54,371 bases of DNA from Methanomassiliicoccales archaeon (GCA_029907465.1 JARYLV010000010.1:1-54371); one strand, 5' to 3'; numbered from the stretch's first letter, positions 36,060 through 44,564 are shown. Numbers and translations are program-made. The notes: generated by a model from the sequence alone, not told the origin.

Positions 36060-37145
36060 ATGAAGCGATCGGCAATTTATGCAATTATTGTAGCTATTAT
36101 AGCAATTCTCGCCGTTGTGGCCGCCGCAGTTTTGTACAAGCCAGCAGCGGAGGAAAAAGTGATATACTGGAGTGCCGTCGCACCGGCGAACCAGCGTGCT
36201 GCATTGCAGACCAACACCGTCCAAGGAGCTGTCAGCTGGGAACCTTATGTTTCGGATTCCTTAGTGGACGGTACCGCCAACGTCATCGCATGGTCAAACG
36301 ACATATGGCCACACCATCCATGCTGTGTCATCGCTGTGAAAACGAGCTTTGCCGAATCAGATGCCGCGAAGAACAACGATCTTGTTGCAAGAGTTATTAG
36401 AGCGCACATCGATGCGACGAACTGGATCATCGAAACGATCGAAAACGGTGGCGAGAATTACACGAAACTTTTGGAGATTGGAGCAGAGTTCAGTAACAGG
36501 AATACAACGGTCGTAGAGTCTGCGATTGAGCACATCGAATTCAACTACGAGATTACGAAACCGGTGAAGAAATGGTTTGAAAACTATACTTCAATGTTTG
36601 CCGACTTAGGACAGATCACTTCCCTCAGCGGATACGCGAATGTGACAGCTTTTGTCGATTCCATTGTCAACACGAGCTACTTGGAAAAAGCGATGACTGT
36701 CGAGCCGAGCGACACGATTCTCGGTACCGTGAGATTGGGTTACCTGATGGGCGACCTCCATCAGTTCGCGAGAGTTGTTGCGGCGAATGAAACGTTGTGG
36801 GGCGGAAAGACGCTATTTGAGAAGTATGGTGTGGAGATTCAATCGCCCCTACCCTATGCAAACGGTGCATTCTTGATGGACGGTTTCGCTCGAGATGAAA
36901 TCGATATGGGTTACCTTGGAAGCCCGCCAGCGCTCTTAAAACGCATCAACGCGAACATCCCGATAGAAATCGTTTCATTAGTCAACAGCGGCGGGTCGGC
37001 GATCGTCGCTAAAGCAGGGATCACGAGCTTCAGCGAGTTGAATGGCCAGACGGTTGCAACACCGGGACCTGGTTCAATACAGCATCTGTTGCTGATGTTC
37101 TACGCAAACGAGCACGGTTACAAGCTCAAACTCAAGGGGACGTAA
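36060..37145 (+). CDS. Circularly permuted NMT1/TauA-type ABC substrate-binding protein
   Basis: A 361-residue membrane-anchored binding protein (signal anchor at residues 5-25). Residues 33-212 match the second half of the nitrate/sulfonate/taurine binding-protein fold: APANQRAAL, AVSWEPYVSDSL, SNDIWPHHPCCVIAV and the usual last helix VDSIVNTSYLEKAM. Residues 223-361 match the first half: VRLGYLMGDLHQFARVV, FARDEIDMGYLGSPPALL, SGGSAIVAK, FSELNGQTVATPGPGSIQHL. The order is therefore reversed relative to the family. It is one uninterrupted frame with its own promoter and a TAA stop 39 bases before the permease. Expected outside the membrane, delivering ligand to the permease. Ligand unknown. 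Confidence 0.85.
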   Translation: MKRSAIYAIIVAIIAILAVVAAAVLYKPAAEEKVIYWSAVAPANQRAALQTNTVQGAVSWEPYVSDSLVDGTANVIAWSNDIWPHHPCCVIAVKTSFAESDAAKNNDLVARVIRAHIDATNWIIETIENGGENYTKLLEIGAEFSNRNTTVVESAIEHIEFNYEITKPVKKWFENYTSMFADLGQITSLSGYANVTAFVDSIVNTSYLEKAMTVEPSDTILGTVRLGYLMGDLHQFARVVAANETLWGGKTLFEKYGVEIQSPLPYANGAFLMDGFARDEIDMGYLGSPPALLKRINANIPIEIVSLVNSGGSAIVAKAGITSFSELNGQTVATPGPGSIQHLLLMFYANEHGYKLKLKGT

Positions 37146-37184
37146 GGTCCCTCCAAACCTTTTTCTCTTTTGATTTAATAAGGG

Positions 37185-38012
37185 ATGCAGATGATTTCAC
37201 CTTGGGAAAGGCTCAAGAAGAAGTGGAGGAAGATCTCCGAAACTGGAACCCTCCGGATTTTATGGATCACACCCCTTTCCCTGGCTGGATTCCTGGTCGT
37301 GTGGTGGCTCTTTTCAATAGTTATCAACCGCGCATATTTGCCCGGGCCCTATGAAGTCTTTCAGGCGTTCGTCGATTCATTTCTTACGCCAGCGCCGTCC
37401 CTTGGCATCACGATGGACGACAACATCGCATCGAGCCTCCAGCGTTTTCTACTCGGTTTTGTCCTTGCATTTTGTGTCGCAGTCCCACTGGGTCTGATGA
37501 TGGGATTTTTCAGGACGGCAGAAACCGTCGCAAAGCCAGTGATCGAGGTTTTCAGACCCATACCCCCGATTGCGTGGGTACCAGTATTTCTCCTCATCTT
37601 CAAGCTCTTTTGGGGCCCCGTCATGGTCATCTTCATTGGCGTCTTCTTCCCTCTTCTCTCAAATGTCATCTTCGGTGTGAAATCGGTTGATCCAACCCTC
37701 ATAGATGCGGCGCGTACACTCGGTGCCGATCGGATAAGACTCTTCACAAAGGTGATTTTCCCATCAACCGTTCCGTTCCTCATGACCGGCATCACAATCG
37801 GTCTGGGTATTGGTTGGATGTGTATAGTAGCTGCTGAAATGATTGGCGCCGTGGGAGGCGGAGTAGGTTACTATATTTACTTCATGGAGCAACTCGGTAA
37901 ATATGAATACATGTATGCCGGAATGGTCGTCATTGCAATTCTGGGGATCTTGACGGTGGGCATTAGCAGGTATATTGAGCAGTACTTGTCGCGATTGATG
38001 GGGATGAAATGA
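37185..38012 (+). CDS. ABC transporter permease, nitrate/sulfonate/bicarbonate type
   Basis: A 275-residue membrane protein with six predicted helices, a normal length for SsuC/TauC-like permeases. The EAA loop that contacts the ATPase is [20 protein letters not shown] at about residues 172-191, followed by [35 protein letters not shown] is also a family hallmark. It is the middle gene of the operon and overlaps the ATPase gene by ATGA. It would form the membrane channel for the ligand brought by the permuted binding protein. Confidence 0.92.
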   Translation: MQMISPWERLKKKWRKISETGTLRILWITPLSLAGFLVVWWLFSIVINRAYLPGPYEVFQAFVDSFLTPAPSLGITMDDNIASSLQRFLLGFVLAFCVAVPLGLMMGFFRTAETVAKPVIEVFRPIPPIAWVPVFLLIFKLFWGPVMVIFIGVFFPLLSNVIFGVKSVDPTLIDAARTLGADRIRLFTKVIFPSTVPFLMTGITIGLGIGWMCIVAAEMIGAVGGGVGYYIYFMEQLGKYEYMYAGMVVIAILGILTVGISRYIEQYLSRLMGMK

Positions 38013-38776
38013 CGCTGACCATTGAGAAACTTGAAAAGAGATTTCCGAAGGACGATGAGGAACTCGTCGCGATCACCGATTTCACCCTCGAGGTTAAGGA
38101 CCACGAATTTGTATGCGTTCTTGGCCCTTCTGGCTGCGGAAAGACCACGCTCCTTCGCATCGTGGCCGGACTTGAATCAAAGACCTCTGGCTCCGTGAAA
38201 CTTGATGGTGTCGAGATTACTGGGCCAGGTTCCGATCGCGGCATGGTGTTTCAAGAGTTCGCTCTGTTTCCCTGGCGAACGGTCAGGAAAAACATTGAAT
38301 TTGGACTTGAGATTAGAAAAGTACCAAAAGAAAAGCGAAGGGCGATTTCCGATAAATACATCGAGCTCGTCGGTCTCAAAGGTTTTGAGGACTCACATCC
38401 ATACGAGCTCTCCGGTGGAATGAAACAGCGGGTGGGGATCGCACGCGCGCTAGCAAATGATCCGAAAATTCTCCTGATGGATGAACCGTTCGGCGCACTT
38501 GATGCGCAGACACGAAATATGATGCAAAAGGAGCTCCTGCGGATATGGGCCGAAACAAAGAAAACCGTGCTTTTCGTGACGCATTCAGTCGATGAGGCGG
38601 TTTATTTAGCTGATCGTATAGTAGTCATGACTGCACGGCCAGGGACGATCAAAGAGATTTTCGAAATCACGATGCCTCGTCCTAGAGATAGAGCGAGCGT
38701 CGAATTTGCGTCACTCAGAAAACACATTTTGGCGGAGCTGGAAAGAGAGGTTGTCAGGCCGACACCATCGGCCTAA
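38009..38776 (+). CDS. ABC transporter ATP-binding protein, nitrate/sulfonate/bicarbonate type
   Basis: A 255-residue ATPase that powers the importer. It has the Walker [14 protein letters not shown]-loop [13 protein letters not shown], signature [17 protein letters not shown], Walker [18 protein letters not shown] and switch histidine in [36 protein letters not shown] is typical of SsuB/TauB/NrtD-like proteins. It overlaps the permease by ATGA and ends 2 bases from the convergent HTH gene. All motifs are intact, so the transporter is likely functional despite the unusual binding protein. Confidence 0.95.
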   Translation: MTLTIEKLEKRFPKDDEELVAITDFTLEVKDHEFVCVLGPSGCGKTTLLRIVAGLESKTSGSVKLDGVEITGPGSDRGMVFQEFALFPWRTVRKNIEFGLEIRKVPKEKRRAISDKYIELVGLKGFEDSHPYELSGGMKQRVGIARALANDPKILLMDEPFGALDAQTRNMMQKELLRIWAETKKTVLFVTHSVDEAVYLADRIVVMTARPGTIKEIFEITMPRPRDRASVEFASLRKHILAELEREVVRPTPSA

Positions 38777-38777
38777 T

Positions 38778-39299
38778 TCAATACACTTTTTTCGCCGCCA
38801 GTTCGATCGCCCTTAACACGGAGTCGTGCGGAATCACGACCGTCACTGGCACCGATAGAATTTTTTCGACTGTTGGAGCAACGATAGGGGCGCAGACGAC
38901 CGCGAGGGCACCATCCTTCTCAGCCCTCACAGCAGAAATGATCGCTTCCTCCATAGTCGCCGCAGGGTATTCTTTAACTCTGATGTTCTTACCGCCGATC
39001 TTAATCGTGCGTTCCTCAATTTTCTCAAGGACTGGCCTACTTGCAATGACAGCGATGAAATTGCCTGTCGGATGTTTCTCAAGTTTGCGTACTGCCAGAA
39101 TGATATTCCTCACTGTCCGCAGATTTGGCTCTCTCTTATCCTGCATGATTTTGTAAATTGTGCTCATCGAAAGTCCCGTCTTTGCACAGAACTCAGAAAC
39201 ACTCATCTGGAGGTCTTCTTCGAGTACCTTTCTTAACGCCTCTCTAAATCCGCCTTCGCCCCGAAGTATTCCCGCGATCAACTCGTTTTCAAGGGCCAT
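38778..39299 (-). CDS. HTH (XRE-type) regulator with C-terminal sensor-like domain
   Basis: A 173-residue protein. Residues 30-75 form a Cro/CI-type helix-turn-helix: MSVSEFCAKTGLSMSTIYKI followed by MQDKREPNLRTVRNIILAV. Residues 80-173 form an alpha/beta domain (FIAVIASRPVLEKIEERTIK, YPAATMEEAIISAVRAEKDG, VPVTVVIPHDSVLRAIELA) that looks like a small ligand- or phosphate-sensing fold. It converges with the ABC operon two bases away and lies 9 bases downstream of the thioredoxin-reductase-like gene on the same strand, so it may be co-transcribed with that redox operon. It may control either neighbour. Confidence 0.75.
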   Translation of the reverse strand: MALENELIAGILRGEGGFREALRKVLEEDLQMSVSEFCAKTGLSMSTIYKIMQDKREPNLRTVRNIILAVRKLEKHPTGNFIAVIASRPVLEKIEERTIKIGGKNIRVKEYPAATMEEAIISAVRAEKDGALAVVCAPIVAPTVEKILSVPVTVVIPHDSVLRAIELAAKKVY

Positions 39300-39308
39300 A
39301 TCAAAAAA

Positions 39309-40208
39309 TCAACCCTCCTGGTTCTTGACGAACTCTGCTGCCTTGAGGCCTGCGATGCAGCCCTGCCCCACCGCCTTTGCCAGTTGCCATGGTTGGCCCG
39401 TCACATCTCCACAGGCAAAGGCGCCGTCGACTTCTGTTTTGCAATCATGATCGACTGTAATCAGCCCACTTGGGTCTGGTATGATTCCGATTTCGAGCGC
39501 AAGTTCGATCGAACCCTTGGCACCGAGTTCAATGAAGACACCATCAAGATCGAGCTTCCGGCCGTCGTTGAGCTCTAGACCAGTGACGACCTCGTCGCCA
39601 TAGATTCTTACAGGTGTCGCGGGAGAAATGATCTCGATCGTTGTTGATTTGACCTTGTCGAGCAACGGTTTCGCGACCTTCATTTCTCTTGAAATCCAAA
39701 ATACCTTGCTGGCGTATTCTTTCAAGAGAAGCGCGGATGATGCGGCGACACTCTCATCACCTATAACAGCAACCCTCTTGCCCTTGAAGAAATTACAGTC
39801 ACAAGATGCACAGTAACTGACACCCCGGCCAAGGAATTCTTTTTCGCCCTTGATACCAAGCTTAACTCTTGAAATACCAGGTGCCAGTATGAGGGCTTTT
39901 GCGATTATCTTTCTTTCATGGTCAGTCTCGATTAAAAAACGCTTTTCATCCTTGCTTACCTTAATCACATCCTCCTCCAGAATTTGAGCGCCAAATCTCT
40001 TTGCCTGGCTTACCCCAGTTTTCAATATTTCTTCGCCTTCTGCCGATTCGATCCCGAGGTAATTCTCGACCCTCGACTTCACAAGCGCGCTTCTCTCTGG
40101 ATGGCCAATAAGTGTAACCTTCACTTTGCTCCTCGCGGCATGAATGGCAGCTTGGAGCCCAGCTGGCCCACATCCGATAACCGCAACATCCGTTTCCAAA
40201 TCCTTCAT
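39309..40208 (-). CDS. Thioredoxin-reductase-like flavoprotein with atypical pyridine-nucleotide site
   Basis: A 299-residue flavoprotein. DVAVIGCGPAGLQAAIHAAR binds FAD, YCASCDCNFFKGKR holds the redox pair CxxC (C133, C136) and GAFACGDVTGQPWQLAKAVG is the second FAD motif. The usual NADPH motif GGGDSA is changed to GDESVA and the HRRxxxR arginine cluster is missing, so the electron donor may not be NADPH. ATG 40208 is chosen because TTATAA (40232-40237) lies 24 bases upstream on this strand, fitting a leaderless start; the longer frame begins at TTG. It would reduce the thioredoxin encoded just upstream. Confidence 0.85.
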   Translation of the reverse strand: MKDLETDVAVIGCGPAGLQAAIHAARSKVKVTLIGHPERSALVKSRVENYLGIESAEGEEILKTGVSQAKRFGAQILEEDVIKVSKDEKRFLIETDHERKIIAKALILAPGISRVKLGIKGEKEFLGRGVSYCASCDCNFFKGKRVAVIGDESVAASSALLLKEYASKVFWISREMKVAKPLLDKVKSTTIEIISPATPVRIYGDEVVTGLELNDGRKLDLDGVFIELGAKGSIELALEIGIIPDPSGLITVDHDCKTEVDGAFACGDVTGQPWQLAKAVGQGCIAGLKAAEFVKNQEG

Positions 40209-40231
40209 CAAATGAAAATGATGTTGTGCCG

Positions 40232-40237
40232 TTATAA
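40232..40237 (-). promoter_or_regulatory. TATA box for the thioredoxin-reductase-like gene
   Basis: TTATAA on the minus strand, 24 bases before the ATG at 40208 with no ribosome binding site between them. This is the spacing of archaeal leaderless promoters and it argues that the reductase has its own promoter besides any read-through from the thioredoxin gene. Confidence 0.5.
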
Positions 40238-40290
40238 CAGTTATTCTGCACAACTCGAAAATTTGATCAACAAAAAATCTGGAACCGGCG

Positions 40291-40455
40291 CTATTGTCTT
40301 CCTATAATCTTTTTCAGGGCGGCTATTTCATCGCGCAGTTCGTCAATTCTCATTTCGAGAGATAGTTTGGGAGAGTGAGCTGGCCGATTTGCCTCCAACT
40401 CGGCGAGCTCCTTTTCAAGTTTCTCAAGCCTTATGCGATGCTCTTCATCCCTCAT
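40291..40455 (-). CDS. 54-residue coiled-coil microprotein
   Basis: A short frame starting at ATG 40455 and ending in TAG. It begins MRDEEHRIRLEKLEKELAEL and ends RIDELRDEIAALKKIIGRQ, giving two heptad-rich helices separated by a Pro-containing turn near residues 25-30. The protein is highly charged and has no cysteine. Its start lies 9 bases after the thioredoxin stop. The regular heptads and tight spacing support a real gene. It may form a coiled-coil adaptor or oligomer for the thioredoxin system. No family is recognised. Confidence 0.65.
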   Translation of the reverse strand: MRDEEHRIRLEKLEKELAELEANRPAHSPKLSLEMRIDELRDEIAALKKIIGRQ

Positions 40456-40464
40456 TTCTACGCC

Positions 40465-40866
40465 CTACATGAATTTCTGAATTCTTTTCATAATCTGGTC
40501 TTTTGGCATGGCGCCAACGATTCTGTCGACGAGCTTCCCATTCTTGAAAACGAGGAGCGTTGGGATAGCCTGTATTCGATACTGCAAGGCAATTCTTTGA
40601 TTTTCATCTGTGTTTAGTTTGCCAAAGGCAACACGCCCTTGGAGCTCCCTAGCCAAACTATCTATGACAGGCGCGATCATCCGACACGGACCGCACCATG
40701 GCGCCCAGCAGTCCACGACGGCGACCTCGTATCTATTTACAAAACCATCAAAACCGACATCGTCGATCACGATGGGCTCTGAGGGCCATTGAGAGTCAGT
40801 GTGCCTCTCGGCAGCTTCCATCAATTCCTTGATTTTCTTTCTTCGAATTTCTTCCAATTCGTCCAT
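40465..40866 (-). CDS. trxA: Thioredoxin
   Basis: A 133-residue thioredoxin. The active site WCGPCRMI has C58 and C61; VVDCWAPWCGP, FGKLNTDENQRIALQYRIQA, IPTLLVFKNGKLV (cis-Pro) and VGAMPKDQIMKRI are the expected blocks. It carries about 38 extra N-terminal residues, a charged helix (MDELEEIRRKKIKELMEAAE) not found in standard thioredoxins of about 105 residues. GGTGA lies 7 bases before the ATG, and a TATA-like element is about 50 bases upstream near 40912-40920. It reduces protein disulfides and is expected to be recharged by the flavoprotein downstream. Confidence 0.95.
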   Translation of the reverse strand: MDELEEIRRKKIKELMEAAERHTDSQWPSEPIVIDDVGFDGFVNRYEVAVVDCWAPWCGPCRMIAPVIDSLARELQGRVAFGKLNTDENQRIALQYRIQAIPTLLVFKNGKLVDRIVGAMPKDQIMKRIQKFM

Positions 40867-41134
40867 ACCATGATCACCTATCGGTTGTGTTCGATTTAGA
40901 CAAAACCGATAATATAGCGCCGGCTATTAAACTTTCTGCCTGATATTTCGGGGAATAAGAGCACCATTGCCTATAAGCTCGAAAGAATATGGAAATCGTG
41001 CGCATCTAACCATGAAATTCGGCCAAATAATAATTCATAAACTTATGGCCCCGCAACAATTGATCCATAAAATCTTCTTGATTCCACGTCAAATCCGAAG
41101 GCTTTTTAAGAAGTAACAGACATATGGATAGCTG

Positions 41135-41398
41135 ATGTTGGAGGAAGCTTCAGAACTCATTGGGTTGCAGGTTTATACCCCAAACGGCATCTTCGTCGGG
41201 AATGTTAACAACCTCGTCATCGAACTGGAGAAGAAATGTGTTGATGGCATTTTCATTAGCGAGACAAATCCACTACTCGTCGAGGATTCGAAGGCCATTA
41301 ACATCCCTTACCGGTGGATCCAAGCTGTTGGTGACGTGATCATCCTTAAGTATTTCCCGAAAAGGGTAACGACAAAGAAACCTCCTGTGAAACTATAA
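41135..41398 (+). CDS. PRC-barrel domain protein
   Basis: An 87-residue single PRC-barrel: MLEEASELIGLQVYTPNGIF, VGNVNNLVIELEKKCVDGIF and INIPYRWIQAVGDVIILKYF give the six-strand barrel. The C-terminal tail is basic (KRVTTKKPPVK), which could bind nucleic acid. This group of short archaeal PRC-barrels occurs in several copies per genome. It stands alone, 55 bases upstream of the hexapeptide-repeat gene on the same strand. A TATA-like CTTTTTAA lies about 30 bases before the ATG. It differs from the PRC-barrel at 30020 in its YRWI and basic tail. Confidence 0.85.
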   Translation: MLEEASELIGLQVYTPNGIFVGNVNNLVIELEKKCVDGIFISETNPLLVEDSKAINIPYRWIQAVGDVIILKYFPKRVTTKKPPVKL

Positions 41399-41453
41399 CG
41401 GAAAAGGAAAACGGGGGAGAAGTTTTTTCCTTTAGACTTCATTCGGGGCGCTC

Positions 41454-41963
41454 ATGGCAATCAATATCAAAGGGAAAGTTTTCATCGATCCCACGGCTGT
41501 CATCATAGGCAATGTCAGTATAGAGGAAGGGGTCAGTATCTGGCCCTATGCTGTTTTAAGGGGAGATTTGAATTCGATAACGGTTGGTGAAGGTTCGAAT
41601 ATCCAGGAGCACGTAACCATTCACGGCGATGAAGATTTTCCGAATGTCATAGGGAAAAACGTATCGATTGGTCACGGTGCCGTGATTCATGGTGCAACGA
41701 TCGGCGATTACTGTATCATCGGTATGCACTCAACGATTCTGAACGGGGCGATCGTTGGCGATGAGTGCATCATTGGTGCTGGTGCATTGATCACAGCGGG
41801 GACGAAGATACCGCCGAGATCGATTGTCGTCGGTGTCCCAGGAAAAATCGTCAAACAAGATGATCCGGGTATCCGAGATCGTGCTGCTCGAAATGCTGAA
41901 GAATATCACAAACTCAGGGATCTGTACCTTGCTGGAGAATATACTCGCTACACGACCCGCTGA
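41454..41963 (+). CDS. Gamma-carbonic-anhydrase-like hexapeptide-repeat protein
   Basis: A 169-residue left-handed beta-helix protein of the YrdA/PaaY/CaiE group. Hexapeptide coils include IGNVSIEEGVSIWPYAVLRG. The three zinc-ligand histidines of gamma-carbonic anhydrases are present: in HVTIHGDEDFPN, in SIGHGAVIHGATIG, with GMHSTILNGAIVG after them. The C-terminal helix ([18 protein letters not shown]) closes the trimer. Carbonic anhydrase activity is plausible, but many such proteins lack it. It overlaps the convergent HD gene by 50 bases. Confidence 0.85.
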   Translation: MAINIKGKVFIDPTAVIIGNVSIEEGVSIWPYAVLRGDLNSITVGEGSNIQEHVTIHGDEDFPNVIGKNVSIGHGAVIHGATIGDYCIIGMHSTILNGAIVGDECIIGAGALITAGTKIPPRSIVVGVPGKIVKQDDPGIRDRAARNAEEYHKLRDLYLAGEYTRYTTR

Positions 41964-42510
41964 ACTTCACACGTCTCTTGAGAGGAAAAAGCAGTTCGTC
42001 GATATCCCTGTCGCATAATCGGGACAGTTCTTCGTGCATCATCTTCATTCTCTTAGCGGCATCGAGGAAACCACGCCTCTCAAAATCCGCAGAAGCGTCC
42101 CAGACCGATCTCACACCGTTTTCATCAACGAGATTGTCAGCGTGTGTAACGATCTTTTCCTCGAGTGTCTCTGGCATGTAGTTACCCGGCGGGAAACCGA
42201 GTAGCTCCGCTTCTTTCTCCGTCAACCCCGCGCCAAGATGTCTCTGAATGATTCTCACGACCTCAACAGGCAAATTCCTTTCCATCGCGATTTTCATACC
42301 TTCGATCACATGGTCAAGGCCATGCGTCCGCGTCCTTCCGATATCGTGAAGGAGCGCACCGGCGATTACAAGCCTAATGTCAGCACCGCAACACTCTCCG
42401 ATCCTTTTAGCTACCTCTTTGACAATGCAGCAGTGTTCGACAATACTGCGATTCGCTCCTTCTTCGATGAGAATCCGAAGACATTCCCCTTCAGTCGGAA
42501 TCGCTGACAA
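41914..42510 (-). CDS. HD-domain hydrolase (TIGR00295-like)
   Basis: A 198-residue HD-superfamily protein. Metal-binding residues are H25 ([16 protein letters not shown]), the HD pair in [21 protein letters not shown] and the later D in [20 protein letters not shown]. This is the archaeal TIGR00295 group of putative phosphohydrolases acting on nucleotides or phosphates. It overlaps the upstream aTrm56 gene by 20 bases, and a winged-helix gene precedes both, so these three form one unit. It also overlaps the convergent hexapeptide gene. Substrate unknown. Confidence 0.8.
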   Translation of the reverse strand: MSAIPTEGECLRILIEEGANRSIVEHCCIVKEVAKRIGECCGADIRLVIAGALLHDIGRTRTHGLDHVIEGMKIAMERNLPVEVVRIIQRHLGAGLTEKEAELLGFPPGNYMPETLEEKIVTHADNLVDENGVRSVWDASADFERRGFLDAAKRMKMMHEELSRLCDRDIDELLFPLKRRVKFSGSCSEYILQQGTDP

Positions 42511-43009
42511 CCCTCTTCCCCCTCTCGCACGGGATGATTTTCATCCGCCCTTTGAAGTCTTTTCTGAGCCCCTCGCCCTTAAGAAACCTATCAAGGAATA
42601 CTGCTAGGGCCGCTACTTCAGAATGCGGCTGATTTCCTACAGCGACGTTGAAAGTTGCGAGCTCATACATCTCCGGCGGTACCTTTTCTGCACCGACGAC
42701 TATGAGCAATCGCTCAGACCTTATCTTCGGGAGTGCATCGTCGATATGTATGCCGTACATCGTCAGATGGACGACATCCCCGTCAAAACTCTTTACAAAT
42801 TCTTTCCAGTTTCTGATTCCTGTCCTTATCTCGAAGTCCCCGCCGAACCGCTCATTAACGCTTCGGATCCCCTGCTCTAATTTCTCATCCTTCGTCGTGA
42901 CGATAATTCCCTTCGCACCGAAAGCTCGCGCTGTTAGAGCTACATGGGTCGTCACCCTCTTATCTCTCTCTGGGCGATGACCGAGTCTCAATACCCAAAT
43001 CTCTGCCAT
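42491..43009 (-). CDS. trm56: tRNA (cytidine(56)-2'-O)-methyltransferase aTrm56
   Basis: A 172-residue SPOUT-class enzyme that methylates the 2'-hydroxyl of C56 in the T loop of archaeal tRNAs using S-adenosylmethionine. The start [20 protein letters not shown] and the knot text [20 protein letters not shown] followed by [20 protein letters not shown] are diagnostic. Length is normal for the archaeal family (160-200). It shares an operon with an HD protein and a winged-helix protein. This is an archaea-specific gene. Confidence 0.95.
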   Translation of the reverse strand: MAEIWVLRLGHRPERDKRVTTHVALTARAFGAKGIIVTTKDEKLEQGIRSVNERFGGDFEIRTGIRNWKEFVKSFDGDVVHLTMYGIHIDDALPKIRSERLLIVVGAEKVPPEMYELATFNVAVGNQPHSEVAALAVFLDRFLKGEGLRKDFKGRMKIIPCERGKRVVSDSD

Positions 43010-43026
43010 CGAAAAGCTTCCAAAAT

Positions 43027-43524
43027 TCAGTCTTTGATCCGTTCAATCCTGTGACCACGGTAATCGAGTCTGACTGAGCGCTTTACCAGGCTCTTCAGCA
43101 TCGTCGAAGTGATACCAAGGGCTTCAGCAACGTCGCCAGCGAATTTGCCCTCTGATCCTACGAGGTCCAGAATCTTCCTTTCGATCTCCTGAAATTCTTC
43201 TTCAGGCATCATAGCAGCTGCTAGGACATCGCTGATTTCGTATACTGGCCAAGATGCGTTGATATGAAAGGATGTATAATAGGTATGGTACGCCTTATCA
43301 GGATGAGACCCAGCGACTGATTGCCACTTCGTTTCGACAAGCTTCATTTTCTCAAAGAATTTCAGTGCTTCCTTACCCTCTGGGCCAAATTTCTCTTCAA
43401 TCTCCTTCGAAGTGCGCCATTCAAGCGTCACTTCTTTGAGTACTTCCCGTTTTATCTTGGTATCAACTGCCCTCAACATTGGCACTAGATCAGAGGGGTC
43501 GTTGATAACCTTGATCCTGTTCAT
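43027..43524 (-). CDS. Winged-helix (ArsR-like) archaeal transcriptional regulator
   Basis: A 165-residue protein. Residues 15-60 form a winged helix ([40 protein letters not shown]), and a second HTH-like segment sits near residues 130-155 ([20 protein letters not shown]). The pattern matches archaeal ArsR-type regulators that carry two DNA-binding parts. ATG 43524 is chosen because AAGGT lies 6 bases before it; the longer frame from 43617 would run through the promoter of the divergent zinc-finger gene. It heads the regulator, aTrm56, HD unit. Confidence 0.75.
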   Translation of the reverse strand: MNRIKVINDPSDLVPMLRAVDTKIKREVLKEVTLEWRTSKEIEEKFGPEGKEALKFFEKMKLVETKWQSVAGSHPDKAYHTYYTSFHINASWPVYEISDVLAAAMMPEEEFQEIERKILDLVGSEGKFAGDVAEALGITSTMLKSLVKRSVRLDYRGHRIERIKD

Positions 43525-43627
43525 ACGGTACCTTATTGAATTGTGAAAATATAAAAGGATAGCATGCATAAGAAAGGCCAGAAGCCAAGAAATAATGTGA
43601 GGCTGGCATCGCTGCATCCTGCAAATG

Positions 43628-43636
43628 TATTATAAA
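43628..43636 (+). promoter_or_regulatory. TATA box for the zinc-finger microprotein
   Basis: TATTATAAA, centred about 28 bases before the ATG at 43661. This is the spacing expected for an archaeal leaderless or nearly leaderless transcript and it supports the small gene that follows. Confidence 0.5.
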
Positions 43637-43660
43637 CCTCTTTGGAGTTTCCGGAAAGGG

Positions 43661-43801
43661 ATGAAAGTGGTCTATCAGTGTCTCGTTTGCGATAAGGTGC
43701 ACGATACAATTGAGGACGCTCAGAAATGCCACAATGGCCCTATTCAAATCATTCAGAGGGGAATAACCAGATACCCAAAGAAATCGTTTTTCGGGCGGTG
43801 A
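43661..43801 (+). CDS. 46-residue zinc-finger microprotein
   Basis: A short frame starting MKVVYQCLVCDKVHDTIEDA with CxxC at C7 and C10, then QKCHNG with C23 and H24, and a basic tail ITRYPKKSFFGR. The four ligands suit one zinc ion and a C2H2-like or treble-clef microfold. A TATA box lies about 28 bases upstream, and a GGAAAGGG run abuts the ATG. It sits alone between the winged-helix gene and the dolichol-kinase-like gene. Small archaeal proteins of this kind are common but mostly uncharacterised. Nucleic-acid binding is likely by composition. Confidence 0.65.
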   Translation: MKVVYQCLVCDKVHDTIEDAQKCHNGPIQIIQRGITRYPKKSFFGR

Positions 43802-43821
43802 TTAATCCTCATAATTCATAT

Positions 43822-44388
43822 TTATTTGACAAGAGCGAATGTCATAGCGATTCCGATCAGTGGTACAATGATCATGAGAAAATCATCGTCGACGAATCTT
43901 GATTTGATTCTCTCAATACCAACAGCAAGGAATGTTGCAACAACCGCTGCGATAAAAACCGAGGGGGTCATCCCGATCAAATAAATCATTGAAGAAAAAG
44001 CAATTGCAAAATAGACAATGAGGGGGGCCAGTGGATAGAAATGACTTTTTCTCTTTCTTAGCTCTCCAATGAGCGGATCAACCCAGCCCATTCCCATGAG
44101 AACTGGCGCCGAGTATTCGAGAGGGAAGAAAAGAAAGGCAATGGCCATGCCAACAGCTGCCCAAACTGCCGCACATATCTGGTATTGCTCATATTCTCTT
44201 AAACCGATGATGCGTGGTTTAAAGATTAAGCGTAGAGCCTCAGCAACGAGGATGATTGAAAGAAGAAGGAGCAACGCAGATTCTCTTTCAAGACCTCCAA
44301 CCCAAAGAGGGTCAGGTAAAAAATAGTAAACGAGAAAAGCCGGTGTAAACATGTGAACTACTCGCCTCAACACGCTTCCTCGATCCAT
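43822..44388 (-). CDS. Dolichol kinase/cytidylyltransferase-like membrane protein (SEC59 family)
   Basis: A 188-residue protein with about six membrane helices. RRVVHMFTPAFLVYYFLP, GMGWVDPLIGELRKRKSHFY and IKSRFVDDDFLMIIVPL match the conserved blocks of the archaeal SEC59/dolichol-kinase and CTP-dependent cytidylyltransferase family, the D-D-D-x-x-x-I-x-x-P block being the CTP-binding site. It would phosphorylate a polyprenol, or activate a lipid with CTP, at the membrane. GGAGGT lies about 8 bases before the ATG, and a TATA-like TTAATAAAAA is about 45 bases upstream. It could supply dolichol phosphate for the glycosylation genes elsewhere in the window. Confidence 0.7.
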   Translation of the reverse strand: MDRGSVLRRVVHMFTPAFLVYYFLPDPLWVGGLERESALLLLLSIILVAEALRLIFKPRIIGLREYEQYQICAAVWAAVGMAIAFLFFPLEYSAPVLMGMGWVDPLIGELRKRKSHFYPLAPLIVYFAIAFSSMIYLIGMTPSVFIAAVVATFLAVGIERIKSRFVDDDFLMIIVPLIGIAMTFALVK

Positions 44389-44564
44389 TTTTCAAAACCT
44401 CCGACTTAACGAGATCAACAGTTCCCAGTTTTTATTAAGGTAGTCGTTCAATGGTTTGGTAACGTACATGTTACGGCCGTATGATTTTATTCATTAGCAA
44501 ACGAAAATTGAAGAGACAACTAAAATCCACAAATGATGAATATGGTGATAGAAAGATCTACAAA

